Positions 45,445 through 55,292 are shown, counted from the stretch's first letter. The stretch: DNA of 64,000 nucleotides from 13-2-20CM-66-19 sp963760225 (GCA_963760225.1 CAVXCD010000002.1:124001-188000), one strand, 5' to 3'. Program-made: numbers and translations. The notes: a model not told the origin generated them from the sequence alone.

Positions 45445-45840
45445 CTACCCTGGTGCCGGGTCGCCCTGGGCGGCTCCTGGGGGCTCGTATTGAACCCTCC
45501 TGGCCTGGGGACGCCTGGGCAGAGCCCGTAGCGCGGTCCAGGGCGCGGACTTGAACCGGTACAGCCTGGGCCCCTGGGATTCGTCCGCGATCCATTCCAG
45601 CCACTGGTCCACGATCCAGATGAGGCCGTGCGGCTGCAGCGTGTGTACGGCGCCGCCATCGCACCCAGGCGGCGCGTAGGCCATCCGCTCCAGGCGCACG
45701 ACCGTGCCCGTTGACGGTCCGAACGTGATCATGGCGAGGGTGCCAGGCTCGAACCGGTACGCGCCCACACGTGCGAACCGTCTGCACCGCTCGCGCAGTG
45801 CCCAGCGGTTGATAACGAACCAGTCTCGGAAGTCGCCCAT
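45445..45840 (-). CDS. Hypothetical protein coupled to the recombinase-like gene
   Basis: A 131-residue protein that starts at an ATG overlapping the stop of the upstream recombinase-like gene (GTGATGG junction; a GTG at 45843 is also possible). It reads GDFRDWFVINRWALRERCRRF and has a Trp-rich centre (LIWIVDQWLEWIADE) suggestive of a small beta-barrel with SH3-like strands (GTLAMITFGPSTGTVVRLE). I do not recognise it. The overlap suggests co-translation with the recombinase-like protein. Confidence 0.55.
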   Translation of the reverse strand: MGDFRDWFVINRWALRERCRRFARVGAYRFEPGTLAMITFGPSTGTVVRLERMAYAPPGCDGGAVHTLQPHGLIWIVDQWLEWIADESQGPRLYRFKSAPWTALRALPRRPQARRVQYEPPGAAQGDPAPG

Positions 45841-46493
45841 CACCCACCCCTGAGCATGCGGGCCACGCTCTGCGGCCCGTACGGCTTGCTGGCGTTGTTC
45901 AGCTGGCCGCGCTTCGCCAGCTCGGCGCTGATCTGCCGGAGGCTCTTGCCGGCGGCCTTGAATTGCCGGGCCAGATCTATGGTCTCGGTCGGGAACCGGC
46001 CCCAGGCCGCGCGGCCCTCGACCCGATAGCCCAGCCGCTTACTGGCCTCGTCGCGCCCGACCTTCATCCGCTGCAGCCGCTCCCTGGTCGCGAACAGGCG
46101 GGCCGTTTCCAGAACAGAATTCACCACGGCCCCGAATTGTAGACGCTTGTTCTGCAGGAGCACGTGCGCCTTAGCTGTCACCCAGTCCTTGTCCGACACC
46201 GGCACCAGCTCGACCTTGTTACGTTCGAGCATCATGTGCGCGGTGATCTGCGCCGCCGGATCCGGCGCGAGCAGATCCGGATCCTCGACCAACACCACCC
46301 TGGCACCGCCGCCCAGGACATACGCGAGCATCGCCGCGAGCCCCGTGCGTTCACTGATCGGCGTATCGCTACTACCATCCCAGAAGTCACGAACGATTCG
46401 CAGCTTGTGCGACGCCGCATACTTCTGTACGACGTCCTTCTGACGCCTGAGCGCCGGATCGGCGCCGATGTAGTACGCGACTGCGGTCTTCAC
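45840..46493 (-). CDS. Serine-recombinase-like protein lacking catalytic residues
   Basis: A protein of about 217 residues with the resolvase N-terminal fold: an AVAYYIGADPALRRQKDVVQ start, the middle RTGLAAMLAYVLGGGARVVL, and a C-terminal helix-turn-helix-like end (KSLRQISAELAKRGQLNN, then SVARMLRGG). The nucleophile motif, normally Y-x-R-x-S, reads YYIGA, and the active-site arginines of DLDRLARD are lost (DPDLLAPD). It therefore cannot cut DNA by the serine mechanism. The GTG at 46493 was chosen; a GTG at 46532 would add 13 residues. Confidence 0.6.
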   Translation of the reverse strand: MKTAVAYYIGADPALRRQKDVVQKYAASHKLRIVRDFWDGSSDTPISERTGLAAMLAYVLGGGARVVLVEDPDLLAPDPAAQITAHMMLERNKVELVPVSDKDWVTAKAHVLLQNKRLQFGAVVNSVLETARLFATRERLQRMKVGRDEASKRLGYRVEGRAAWGRFPTETIDLARQFKAAGKSLRQISAELAKRGQLNNASKPYGPQSVARMLRGG

Positions 46494-46768
46494 ACTAGTG
46501 CAATGGTGACACAGGTCGGCGCGCTCGTGCACGTGCGGCGCCCTACTGGATCAAGTTTCACGTCACCGTGGCGTGTCGCGCTATGGCGTATCAGCGAAAG
46601 CGAGCGAGCACGAAAATGGAGAATCCCGGGTTGCGCGCGTCTGGAGACTCCCCCGGGCGACTCCACCAGCGCACTTGAACCTGCTTGCGCCGCACACCGA
46701 AAGGCTTCGATGAGATCGGAGCGTCCCCCGCGCGGTAGAAAGACGCGGGCACGCGGCTTGAGCCCACG

Positions 46769-47302
46769 CTACCGATGCTCCTGTCCCTGCTGCTTCGGCA
46801 CGCAGCTGAAGATGAAGTCGAGTCCGGTACCAAGATCGAAGCCGCCGCCCGTGTGCTTCATGGTCATGTTCATCTTCGCACAGTAGTCCTTGGGTCGCTG
46901 CGTGACCTGTTCGAAACTGGCGGGCCCCGCCGGGATCTCGGAAGTAGGCACCCACATCTTGTAAGAGCCCTTTACCGCGTCCCCGTAAAGCGCCAGCGTC
47001 TCACCGTCGATCGGAACGATTTCGTAGGGAGAGATGCACTCAAATTTAAGTCGCTCGTGTCGGGGATTCGACTCGTTTGGCGGTTTGGATAGATACTCGG
47101 ACGCAATCATCATTCCGAGGTTTTGACAGGTCGCACGGGCTGTGTTGATGGCCTGTATCCTCGAGGGGTTTCCCGTCGGGCAGCGCCAAAGGGGGCAGGT
47201 CATCGTCACGATGTACTGGTTCTGCCCGGCGGCCGGCTGGACGACTGGGGGCGACCCACAAGCGGCTACTGTGAGCGAGGCGGCAAACATGAGCCTTCGC
47301 AT
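46769..47302 (-). CDS. Lipoprotein next to the RHS gene
   Basis: A 177-residue lipoprotein: MRRLMFAASLTVAAC gives a lipobox with Cys15. The mature part has four further cysteines in its first half (TMTCPLWRC, ATCQN, FECISP) and two near the end (DYCAK, FSCVP), compatible with disulfides. I do not recognise the family. It lies 62 bases downstream of the large RHS gene on the same strand and may be its envelope partner or immunity-like protein; that is inference from position. The ATG at 47302 places the lipobox correctly. Confidence 0.72.
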   Translation of the reverse strand: MRRLMFAASLTVAACGSPPVVQPAAGQNQYIVTMTCPLWRCPTGNPSRIQAINTARATCQNLGMMIASEYLSKPPNESNPRHERLKFECISPYEIVPIDGETLALYGDAVKGSYKMWVPTSEIPAGPASFEQVTQRPKDYCAKMNMTMKHTGGGFDLGTGLDFIFSCVPKQQGQEHR

Positions 47303-47364
47303 CTCGGGCAACGGTGTGCAACGGGTGGTGTTCCGGGAGATCGACGGCCGTCCGTGTGAAAGAA

Positions 47365-50300
47365 TCATTGTGAGGCCGGTTGCTGCAGTGAATTCGCCTG
47401 ATTTATGAGCGACTGCTGATAAGGGGAAGGCGTCGCCGTCACAGGAGCTGTGTAACCAACGGAGCCATTAGAGGACACGGTGTAGCCCCACTGGAGGGTA
47501 AACGCTGCGGCAGTCTGGCCTGGCTGCACATAGGACGTCTGAGCGGTCCAAGTCCAGGACGCCCTCGTCCCTGGATCGTCCCAAAAAATCTGCCCGTTAC
47601 TATACAAGGTTGAGTAGAACGGGTTGGCGGCCGGTTGGCCGAAGGGGATGTCCTCTTCGGGGGATGAACAACCGATACCGGCGAAGCAGTACGAGTATGA
47701 CTGCACCCATTGCCCACCACCATTCGTTGAGAGGATCACTTGAATCCAAACACCGGTCTGGTCGCCATTGTTCCAGGGCCCCATCTGATATGAGCACTGA
47801 AAACTGCCGCACGCAAGGCTACTTGTTAGGACGGCCGGCCCGCACTGGCCGGGTGGGGCGCTCATGCCGGTGTTGCAGCTGTTGGTCGTTGCAGGAGCCC
47901 CGTTAGGGGCATTGCTGGACTGGCTCGAATCTGGGTCTGAATCAGAAGGTTGTGAGCTGCTCGGCGGCGGCAATTCCGGCCAAGACTGGTCAGAGATCGC
48001 CCAATTCGGAATCGGCAAGTTCATGCCGGCCCAATTCCCGTTCTCGGTAAAGTCCATGATCTGGTTGCTCGTCGAGATCTCAGCGCCAAGCATGGCGCTC
48101 CACCCCAGGGGATCGCCGCGCAGGACACCATCTATCGGCTTGCACAAGTGTCCGCATGGACTAAATCCGGAGGGATCCGTGAGAGTCACCGGATTGTTGT
48201 TTGCGTAACTGTACCGGTTGTAGCTCTGGGCATTAGTCTTGTCGGGGATGTGAGGATCCGCCGACAACATGCGACCCGTCACCGCGTCCTGCACGCGCCC
48301 GTTCATGTGGTTCATTCCCATCCATAGGCCGAGTGCGGTTTGGAATGTGTAGCCCTCGCGAGTGATACCTGCGATCGTCGTGAGATCGGTGTTTGTATCG
48401 GCTCCCGACCAGGTTGTCGGGTTCCTTCGGTTGCCAAAGGCAGTGAAGCTCTCCCCGACCACCTGTGCACCGCTGCTGTTCGTGATTGAGGCGGCACTCG
48501 CTTGATGATCCGATAGGACGTAACTGAGAGTGTTGGTGCCGTTGCTCTTGCGGGAGTACACCGCGACGACACCGGATCCGCCAGAGATGTAATGGCGGTA
48601 GTCGGTAACGCCGCCACTGATGACCATTTCAAGACGTTTCCCGATGTAGTTCGTGGTCTCCGTCGTCGAATTACCGGTGTAGGACTGCTGCCAGCGTTGC
48701 CGATTCGGCCCGTACTCGAAGGCGACTGTCTCGGCAGTGGAGCCGGTGCCCGCATTAGCCGTGATCGGATAGTTGTAGCTCGACCAACTGATCGAATCCC
48801 CCTGCCGCGAGGTCGCGTTGCCGTTCGCATCATAAGCGTATTTGTAGGAGCTGCTGCCGGCCTGTGTAACGGCATGCTTCTGCGTCGTGCTGTATGTCCA
48901 GGTAGCCCCACTCGCGATATCGCTTCGGGATGTGATGTTTCCCATGGTGTTGTCGTACGTGACGGCCAAATTCTGGGTGCTGTTGAGCGTCGAAGACGTT
49001 AGACGGTAGTCGTTGTCGTAGTAGATGTTCTCTGTGAGCCCGAGGTTATTGTCCTCGCGCTGGGTGACATCGCCCATCTCGTCGTAAAGAAACGAGAGGT
49101 TCTTGACTGCAGAGCCTCCGCCGACGCCCGATTGTGCCGTTCCCAACCAACTGGTAACCGCATCGTACGAGCGGTTCGTCACGATCCCGTTGCCGAGTGT
49201 CTCCTCGGTGATCTGACCCATAGGGTTGGTGGTGTTGGCTTGCCACACAGTCACGTTCGGCGTGTCGGAGATGTCTGTGACCGTCTGCAGTAGTCCGCTC
49301 GAATACGCGTATTGCAGCTCTAGCGAATAGCTGCTCGGGTAACTTGCCGGATATGTGAGTGTGTTAAGCAGGCCCGTGGTCGCGTTGTAGGCCCAAGTGT
49401 AGGTGAACGTGCTGCTCTGGCCCGGGATCGTAATCGCTCGGGTGGAAGGCCTGCTCAGACTGTCGTAGGTCTCGCTTTCAGCGTACCCGGGCGTGTTGCT
49501 GCAGCTGGTTGGATTGTTCCCTGTTCCCGTGCATACGCTCTGCAGTTTTCCGATGTTGTAGCTCGAAGCGCTGGAGCCCCACGTCCATTGGGTGAAGAGA
49601 TCTGGCTCCTTTCGCGTCAAGGGGCGCGACAATGCATCGTAGGTCTCGGAGAAGGACTGGCTCTTCGCATCCTTCCAGGCGATTTTCTCACCAAGCGCGT
49701 CATGGGTGAAAGACCAGCTTCCCATGTCCATGTCGGTGACCGTGGCCGGAAAAGCCTTGATTCCATAGGTATAGGTTGCGCTCCAAAGGCTGTTGCTGAG
49801 GCTATCTGTGACCGCGGTTTTATTTCCCGCCGCATCGTAAGCCAGCTTGACCGTATACCCGTACGGGTCTTCGGTCTGCCGCAGCCAACCGTTGACGTCG
49901 TTGACTATCGTTCGTGTGTTCGAAAGCGCGTCCGTGACGGTCGACGTGCGCCCCGCGTACGCGTAGCTCGTAGTCTGCAGGTTGCTGTTCGTCGAGCTGA
50001 TGGGACGCTGACTCTCCGTCAAGCGATTGAGCACATCGTAGGTGTTGGTCGTCCAGTACGTGCACGTGGTGCCGATAGCGCTATAGGTGCAGGGAAACGC
50101 ACGCTCGCTGACTCGCCCAAGCGAGTCGTAGCGCAGTTCGTTGCGCGCATACGTTGTCCCATTCATCATGATTTGGATCTTGACTAGCGCGCGGTCGATC
50201 GCGTCGCCGAAGTCCACGCCGTAGCTCTGTACGGAGGCGTTGGTGCTGTAAACGTCGTGCAATACGTTGAGTCCGTTCGAACCCAAGGCACAGCCGATGT

Positions 50301-53300
50301 AGCTCTCGCAGTTATAGTAGGTCCACGTCGTGTAAGTGCCGTCCGGCCGCGTCTCCTGGGTCTTGCGCCCGAAACCGTCGTACTGCCAGGAGGTGATCAG
50401 ACCGTTCGGGTCTGTCATCTGGCTCTTAAGGCCATAACTGAAGTTGTAGTTGAAATTTGTCGTTGCACCCGAAGGGTCAGTAACCGACATCGGGAATTGT
50501 CCTGTTAACGCGGTCGACGTGGTCCAGCTCGACGTCGTGGTTCGTGCTGCCATGCCAGCACCAGTGACCGCGTCGCTGTTGACGTTGCCGAAGGAGTCGT
50601 AACCTAGAGTTTCAGTTACCGCATAGCTGCTGCCAGAATTTGACTCGGTGACGATCTGCGTATAGCGGCAGTCTGTGAAATTTGGCGTCAGAGTCTTCGT
50701 CGTAGTGACCGCGGTGCTGCCATTGGAGGCGGTATACGCGACCTGAGTTTTCGAGAAGAGGCTGAGGCAGTACGGATTCGTACTTTCATCCGGCGTGTTG
50801 GTGGTCGTCGTTGTCCAAGTGTCGCCAGTGTACGGAGAGTTCGGATCGTTGTCCGTCACCGTCGTGGCAATCGAAGTCGGATTGCCGTAGTTATCGTACG
50901 TGTAGTTGGTGCTCGAAGTGGTGATCAGGTCGCCGTTCTCGGTGCCTCCGAGCTCATTGGTGTAGCCCGTGAGGTTGCTGAAATAAGGAAAGTAGCGTTC
51001 TTGGTACGGGGTTGAGCTTAGCGTCGTGGACGCCTGCGTACCAATCCACTGACTTGTGTAGAACGATCCCGTCCACGGCATATGTTCGAAGAGCATGCCC
51101 GTGTAGGGGAAGGATTGCAGATAGTAGTGATAGTCATACGTCGACGCGATCCGCGTATCCGTCATTTCAGTCTTGTAGAATCCTTCAAAACCGCGCCCTT
51201 CAAGGTTAGTCCACGCTCCGAAGTACCCTGTGGCCTGGACGTATGTGCCCCCAGTCGAGCTGCTCGGATCACTGAACGTTGTGCTCTTCGCCACGTACAA
51301 CGGGCCGATGTAGGGCGAGTCCGGGTATACCGCTTGCGGGACCGAGCCGTCCTGCGCTATGTAGGCGCCGCCATCTATGATCGATACCAGTGTTGGGCTC
51401 GCGGAGTTGCCAAAACCATCGGTTACCGAACTAAGCAGATCCGGCGGTGTACCCGCACCGCTGTGCAGGTAGTAATACGTGTGGTTCGTAGTCCAATACC
51501 CTAAGTCATCTAGCCCGTCTCCATTGGCATCGAGCGTGAAATACACGTTGTTCGTGCTATAGGGAATTGAGGTCGAGACCAGAGTGCTGACCCCATTACC
51601 GGTGGAGAGGTAGACACCGATGGTGCTGCCGTTCGCAACCAGAATGTCCGTGAGCCCGTCCCCGTTCCAGTCCATGGCGCCGATGACATTGCTATTCCCC
51701 AACGTGATGGTGCTCGGGGTCGAGCCATTGCAACCCGCAATGTAGATCGTGCCGCCGACCAGATAGTCGGTGCACGCATCGGAATTGAAGTTCAGAAAAG
51801 CGACGGGGAGCGATGTGTCGTCATTTGCTGAATAGATTAAGTACGGTGTGAAGGTCGGACTGGAAGTTGAACCGCCTGCGATCACCTCGTAGGTGCTTGC
51901 CGTCCAGGTGCAGCTTCCCCCGTTGAAACAACCCGGAGACCCTGTGATCCACTGCATGGCCAGGTCATCGCGACCGTCTCCGTTGAAATCAAACCTGGGC
52001 AGCTTCCCCAATGCGTACGTTTGGCCACCGGCGTTATCTGTGTTGCTGACAAGTTGCGGCGCCCCGGCCAGGCGTGTCGAGGTGATTGTGTACGCTTGAA
52101 TCGCGCTACCGAAACTGACCGAGTTTCCGGCACCTGTATTGAGATGTATGTCGATAGTGAACGTACCGCTAGACGAGGTGTAATAGCTCGCGATCAGATC
52201 CGGCAAGCCATTGCCGTTGACGTCAGCGAGCATGTATTGGACGGCGGTCGAGTCATAGGCAAGACCCGCCCCTACGTGCGTAAAGGCGCTGCCGCTCCAA
52301 GTGTAGTAGTACCAAGTACCACTGATGGCGGCGAGGATGCCGTCCTGACCATTTCCCAAGAGATCTCCGGCAAGCACCTGAGAGGCAGAGCTGGGGATGC
52401 CGGTGCTGACGGGCGTCCCGAAGCCGCTAGAGGAGCCAAATGCTACATACCAGTCGGTGCCGTTGTTGTAGAGCAAATCGGGATAGCCGTCGCCATTGAA
52501 GTCGTAGTGGGCAAGAGACGTGGCATAGCTCAATGCCGACGTCGCGGTCGTTGAAACTCCTGCCGTCCCGCCTTGATAGGTGATTACCGTCGGCGAGAGG
52601 CAACTTGAGGTGCCCGATCCTGCGCACTCTTGAACCTGTGTGAGTACGTCACGACCGGTGCCAGTAGTCTGCGACTGCTGCGTATAGGTCAGATAGTAGG
52701 TCTTGACCGCCGTGCCCGAGTACGCGATGGCGATGGAACTGAGTAGGTTCGCGTTCTCGAACGATGTGCCGCCCACGTAGCCGTGGGGCGGTAACACATT
52801 CGTGCCGTAGCTGAAGGTCATCGTGTAGCTGTAGGTAGTCGCTCCATGGCTGGTCGGCGTCCAGGAGATCGTTGCGGGCACTGCAGTGCCGGTCGCAGTG
52901 TTATAGGCGATGGTCATCGTGTTGCCGAACGGGTCGCTGACCTCGTTCAGCATCCAAGCAACTGCAGTGGTGCTCCCTGTGGCAAGCACCTGGGAGCTGC
53001 CTCCGTTACCGTAGGTGTAGGTGCGGCCATTTCGGTCCTGAGCGGTGAAGTACGCCGGGCCGTTTCCGGCGGTTCCGTTAGCGGTCACATTGACGAAATT
53101 GGCGATCTCGGTCTGATAGGTGGAGCCAGCTGTTCCGTACGTTCCCCCGGTGAGGCGTAGCCGCTGGCCATCCATGCAATACCCGTCGCTCGTGGCCAGT
53201 GCCACCGGCGCGGGAGCAGCGTCTTGCGCGTAGGTAAGATTGCAGCGGTAGATGGAGCTAAGGCCGCCGACGCCCCAGCCGACCCCGACGTAGCCGTTTC

Positions 53301-53550
53301 CCTGCTGACTGTTGTACGTCAGCGCAATGTTGGGCTGCAGCCCCTGAGGACCGGGAGGAGCCCAGATCGGAATCGTGTAAGTTGCCGCACCTGTCGGCGA
53401 AACCGCGAAACTACCCTGGGTGCGCCCCGCGACTGTGGCGGTCGCTGCATCAGCCGGAGTGAAGTGAAAGGCGGCAATCAGGAGAAGGGGCACACCCGCA
53501 AGCAAACCCTTGAGCGCGAGCACTCGCGCCCAATCGTTCTGGCGAAACAT
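47365..53550 (-). CDS. Secreted SpvB/FG-GAP/RHS-repeat protein
   Basis: A 2061-residue protein with a signal peptide cleaved near residue 35. A SpvB/TcdB-like N-terminal domain follows (TIPIWAPPGPQGLQPNIALT and GWGVGGLSSIYR). An FG-GAP/VCBS zone (about 340-720) has calcium-loop motifs DFNGDGYPD, DVNGNGLPD, DFNGDGRDD, DWNGDGLTD and DANGDGLDD. RHS/YD repeats (about 1000-1700) lead to a core ending NRYSYANNNPVTLTDPSGF, then a 220-residue Ser/Pro-rich tail. The tail shows no toxin motif I know. GGAGG stands upstream of the ATG. GC content is clearly below the core genes. Confidence 0.9.
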   Translation of the reverse strand: MFRQNDWARVLALKGLLAGVPLLLIAAFHFTPADAATATVAGRTQGSFAVSPTGAATYTIPIWAPPGPQGLQPNIALTYNSQQGNGYVGVGWGVGGLSSIYRCNLTYAQDAAPAPVALATSDGYCMDGQRLRLTGGTYGTAGSTYQTEIANFVNVTANGTAGNGPAYFTAQDRNGRTYTYGNGGSSQVLATGSTTAVAWMLNEVSDPFGNTMTIAYNTATGTAVPATISWTPTSHGATTYSYTMTFSYGTNVLPPHGYVGGTSFENANLLSSIAIAYSGTAVKTYYLTYTQQSQTTGTGRDVLTQVQECAGSGTSSCLSPTVITYQGGTAGVSTTATSALSYATSLAHYDFNGDGYPDLLYNNGTDWYVAFGSSSGFGTPVSTGIPSSASQVLAGDLLGNGQDGILAAISGTWYYYTWSGSAFTHVGAGLAYDSTAVQYMLADVNGNGLPDLIASYYTSSSGTFTIDIHLNTGAGNSVSFGSAIQAYTITSTRLAGAPQLVSNTDNAGGQTYALGKLPRFDFNGDGRDDLAMQWITGSPGCFNGGSCTWTASTYEVIAGGSTSSPTFTPYLIYSANDDTSLPVAFLNFNSDACTDYLVGGTIYIAGCNGSTPSTITLGNSNVIGAMDWNGDGLTDILVANGSTIGVYLSTGNGVSTLVSTSIPYSTNNVYFTLDANGDGLDDLGYWTTNHTYYYLHSGAGTPPDLLSSVTDGFGNSASPTLVSIIDGGAYIAQDGSVPQAVYPDSPYIGPLYVAKSTTFSDPSSSTGGTYVQATGYFGAWTNLEGRGFEGFYKTEMTDTRIASTYDYHYYLQSFPYTGMLFEHMPWTGSFYTSQWIGTQASTTLSSTPYQERYFPYFSNLTGYTNELGGTENGDLITTSSTNYTYDNYGNPTSIATTVTDNDPNSPYTGDTWTTTTTNTPDESTNPYCLSLFSKTQVAYTASNGSTAVTTTKTLTPNFTDCRYTQIVTESNSGSSYAVTETLGYDSFGNVNSDAVTGAGMAARTTTSSWTTSTALTGQFPMSVTDPSGATTNFNYNFSYGLKSQMTDPNGLITSWQYDGFGRKTQETRPDGTYTTWTYYNCESYIGCALGSNGLNVLHDVYSTNASVQSYGVDFGDAIDRALVKIQIMMNGTTYARNELRYDSLGRVSERAFPCTYSAIGTTCTYWTTNTYDVLNRLTESQRPISSTNSNLQTTSYAYAGRTSTVTDALSNTRTIVNDVNGWLRQTEDPYGYTVKLAYDAAGNKTAVTDSLSNSLWSATYTYGIKAFPATVTDMDMGSWSFTHDALGEKIAWKDAKSQSFSETYDALSRPLTRKEPDLFTQWTWGSSASSYNIGKLQSVCTGTGNNPTSCSNTPGYAESETYDSLSRPSTRAITIPGQSSTFTYTWAYNATTGLLNTLTYPASYPSSYSLELQYAYSSGLLQTVTDISDTPNVTVWQANTTNPMGQITEETLGNGIVTNRSYDAVTSWLGTAQSGVGGGSAVKNLSFLYDEMGDVTQREDNNLGLTENIYYDNDYRLTSSTLNSTQNLAVTYDNTMGNITSRSDIASGATWTYSTTQKHAVTQAGSSSYKYAYDANGNATSRQGDSISWSSYNYPITANAGTGSTAETVAFEYGPNRQRWQQSYTGNSTTETTNYIGKRLEMVISGGVTDYRHYISGGSGVVAVYSRKSNGTNTLSYVLSDHQASAASITNSSGAQVVGESFTAFGNRRNPTTWSGADTNTDLTTIAGITREGYTFQTALGLWMGMNHMNGRVQDAVTGRMLSADPHIPDKTNAQSYNRYSYANNNPVTLTDPSGFSPCGHLCKPIDGVLRGDPLGWSAMLGAEISTSNQIMDFTENGNWAGMNLPIPNWAISDQSWPELPPPSSSQPSDSDPDSSQSSNAPNGAPATTNSCNTGMSAPPGQCGPAVLTSSLACGSFQCSYQMGPWNNGDQTGVWIQVILSTNGGGQWVQSYSYCFAGIGCSSPEEDIPFGQPAANPFYSTLYSNGQIFWDDPGTRASWTWTAQTSYVQPGQTAAAFTLQWGYTVSSNGSVGYTAPVTATPSPYQQSLINQANSLQQPASQ

Positions 53551-53756
53551 CCGGAGGCCTCCCCAACTGTTCTTGATCGCGCGTCGTCTACAAAAAACCG
53601 CAACACATCTTTTACTACTGTGCTGGGGCTGCCTGCTATCTCACGCGGGCGGTCTGAAGTCTTAATTTTTTTCAAGCCGGCGCGAGGCGAGCTAGCGTAC
53701 AACCGTAGCTGACTTGTCGGTCGGCAAGGACCGCGGGGGCCGCCGGTTAGGTTGGA

Positions 53757-54626
53757 TCAGTTACGGGCGCCCGGTTCGGTCGAATTCGGTGTTCCGATGA
53801 TCGTCAGATGAATGACGTTGTCCTCGTCTGACTTGGCGTTCGTGTTCGTCCCTTTCGAAAAATTCTCAAAGGATTCGAGCACCTGCGAGCCATTGTTCAC
53901 GACGCGTGTCTCCGGCTCAAACCCTTGGGTTGACCCGCCGGAATTGAAGCCATCAGACTCAAAGCTCAATGACAGCCGATCGGCATAAACAGAGGGATCG
54001 GGCGGTGCCGGTAACGGGGACGCGGTTCGAATAGCACTCACCAGCGACTGCTGCCAGCGCTCGCTGCCGTTACAGGGGTCGAGCTTGATCCCGATAACTC
54101 CTCCCCGCCGATCCTGCTCAATACGCGCCCGGCAAGAGAATCGCGGTGCGCCAATCTCACTGCGCGGTCGCATCCACGCGCGTTCGATCCGCGCCTGCAC
54201 CTGAACCAGGTACCGGCCGAAAAGAAGTGCATGCTGCGTCTGATCCCCGGCCGCTTCGGGTGGCGCTGAGCTGTCCTCCGACTCTTCGGATGCGTTATCG
54301 ACCTGCACTGCCGGAGTCGCGTCGGGGCTGAACACCACCACGGGCAAGTCCCGCGGCGCTGCGCCGCGAGAGGCCAAGTTCTCCGGCGGAGGTGCTAGGC
54401 GCTCGTCCTGCGAGGGCTCGTTAATGAACACCGCCGTCATGACTGGCTCTTGGCTCGTGACAAGTGCGCTCGCGCCGGCGCCGCTCTGATTAGGCAAGCG
54501 AGAGGAAGGCAGGGAGAGATCCAGAACAAACGGCAGGAAGATCAGCGCGTGTACAAAGAGCGCGCCCACGATGCCTACCGCGCTAACGCGGACACGATTC
54601 AATCGAGTGAGCGGTCTCGTTCCCAT
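53757..54626 (-). CDS. TolA/TonB C-terminal-like envelope protein
   Basis: A 289-residue protein with a short cytoplasmic start, one membrane helix (about 15-38), an extended hydrophilic region and a TolA/TonB-C-like domain (about 145-235): VQARIERAWMRPRSEIGAP, then FSCRARIEQDRRGGVIGI and ASPLPAPPDPSVYADRLSL. The two cysteines (SCRA and LDPCNG) match the TolA disulfide pattern. A charged tail follows. It should span the periplasm as an energy-transducer-like link. It is the gene directly upstream of the RHS gene, same strand, 206 bases apart. Confidence 0.75.
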   Translation of the reverse strand: MGTRPLTRLNRVRVSAVGIVGALFVHALIFLPFVLDLSLPSSRLPNQSGAGASALVTSQEPVMTAVFINEPSQDERLAPPPENLASRGAAPRDLPVVVFSPDATPAVQVDNASEESEDSSAPPEAAGDQTQHALLFGRYLVQVQARIERAWMRPRSEIGAPRFSCRARIEQDRRGGVIGIKLDPCNGSERWQQSLVSAIRTASPLPAPPDPSVYADRLSLSFESDGFNSGGSTQGFEPETRVVNNGSQVLESFENFSKGTNTNAKSDEDNVIHLTIIGTPNSTEPGARN

Positions 54627-54668
54627 TGCAGGTCCGAGTCGTGGGTCTATGAGACGAATACCTTCATT

Positions 54669-55292
54669 CTACGTTGCCGTGAACCGTCGTGCGCGCTCAA
54701 TGGCTGCGTGTCCCAGTGTTAGGTTTTGTGAAAGTGCGGCCAGCTCAATAAGACTGAGGATGCCGACGGCTCCCGCGAAGTCAAGCGCCTGAATCACCTC
54801 GGCCTCCGGATAGTTCGGTTTAAGTATTGATCCGGTGTATCGGCGGGTAACCTGTTTAAAGCCGGTGTGGGTGAAGCTGCACAGAGTGTTCCATTGATTC
54901 TTGATTGTGCGAGACAGCACGTCATTCGCGTTGCCCAGCGACGCCTCAAGCTCCCGAACTAACGTCCTGATTCCTTTTTCCAGTTCGTCTTTTTGGAATC
55001 GTTGCAGTTCCTCATCCGTTGCACATCTTGCAAACCACGCGCCACGAATGTACGCCTCTGCGACCACTCGCATTAGCGCAAGGGCAGAGCCGTTCAGTTG
55101 CCTTTCGACAAGAGCCGCGATCGCGGCCTGATGCTCCAGCACCGTATCGAAACATGCAGCTGCGATCAGGTTACGTGGCTCGCCGGGTATGTCGAGTACC
55201 TTGCCGTGCTCATCTATCCAATGAATGACGGATAAAAGCTCGGTATACGCCTTACCGATCGCGGGCGCCAAGTGAGTGGGAGTATCGCTCAT
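54669..55292 (-). CDS. DUF6988-like hypothetical protein
   Basis: A 207-residue helical protein with no signal peptide. The stretch AAACFDTVLEHQAAIAALVE, then ALMRVVAEAYIRGAWFARC, is like proteins annotated DUF6988, a family of unknown role often found in accessory DNA; this is from memory and not certain. A His in CSFTHTGFKQV is conserved-looking. It ends 42 bases before the TolA-like gene on the same strand. Confidence 0.65.
   Translation of the reverse strand: MSDTPTHLAPAIGKAYTELLSVIHWIDEHGKVLDIPGEPRNLIAAACFDTVLEHQAAIAALVERQLNGSALALMRVVAEAYIRGAWFARCATDEELQRFQKDELEKGIRTLVRELEASLGNANDVLSRTIKNQWNTLCSFTHTGFKQVTRRYTGSILKPNYPEAEVIQALDFAGAVGILSLIELAALSQNLTLGHAAIERARRFTAT

Noticed and set aside
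45287..45847. Alternative minus-strand frame overlapping the hypothetical gene after the recombinase-like gene
   Set aside because: The 45445-45840 frame has better amino-acid composition and starts exactly at the upstream stop codon.
46595..46665. Sequence ending in GGGCGACTCCACCA that resembles the 3' end of a tmRNA or tRNA, a classic integration site
   Set aside because: The T-arm consensus (TTCRA) and paired stems could not be built, and no acceptor 5' half was found upstream. It may be an old attachment remnant, but the sequence does not support it.
46591..46833. Minus-strand frame of 80 codons between the lipoprotein and recombinase-like genes
   Set aside because: It overlaps the lipoprotein end, and its WWSRPGE-type sequence is of the sort produced by reading RNA-gene-like DNA backwards; no start signal.
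54669..55292. HEPN or toxin assignment for the DUF6988-like protein
   Set aside because: It is helical but lacks an Rx4-6H motif; the only suggestive His (SFTHTGF) is not preceded by a suitable Arg.
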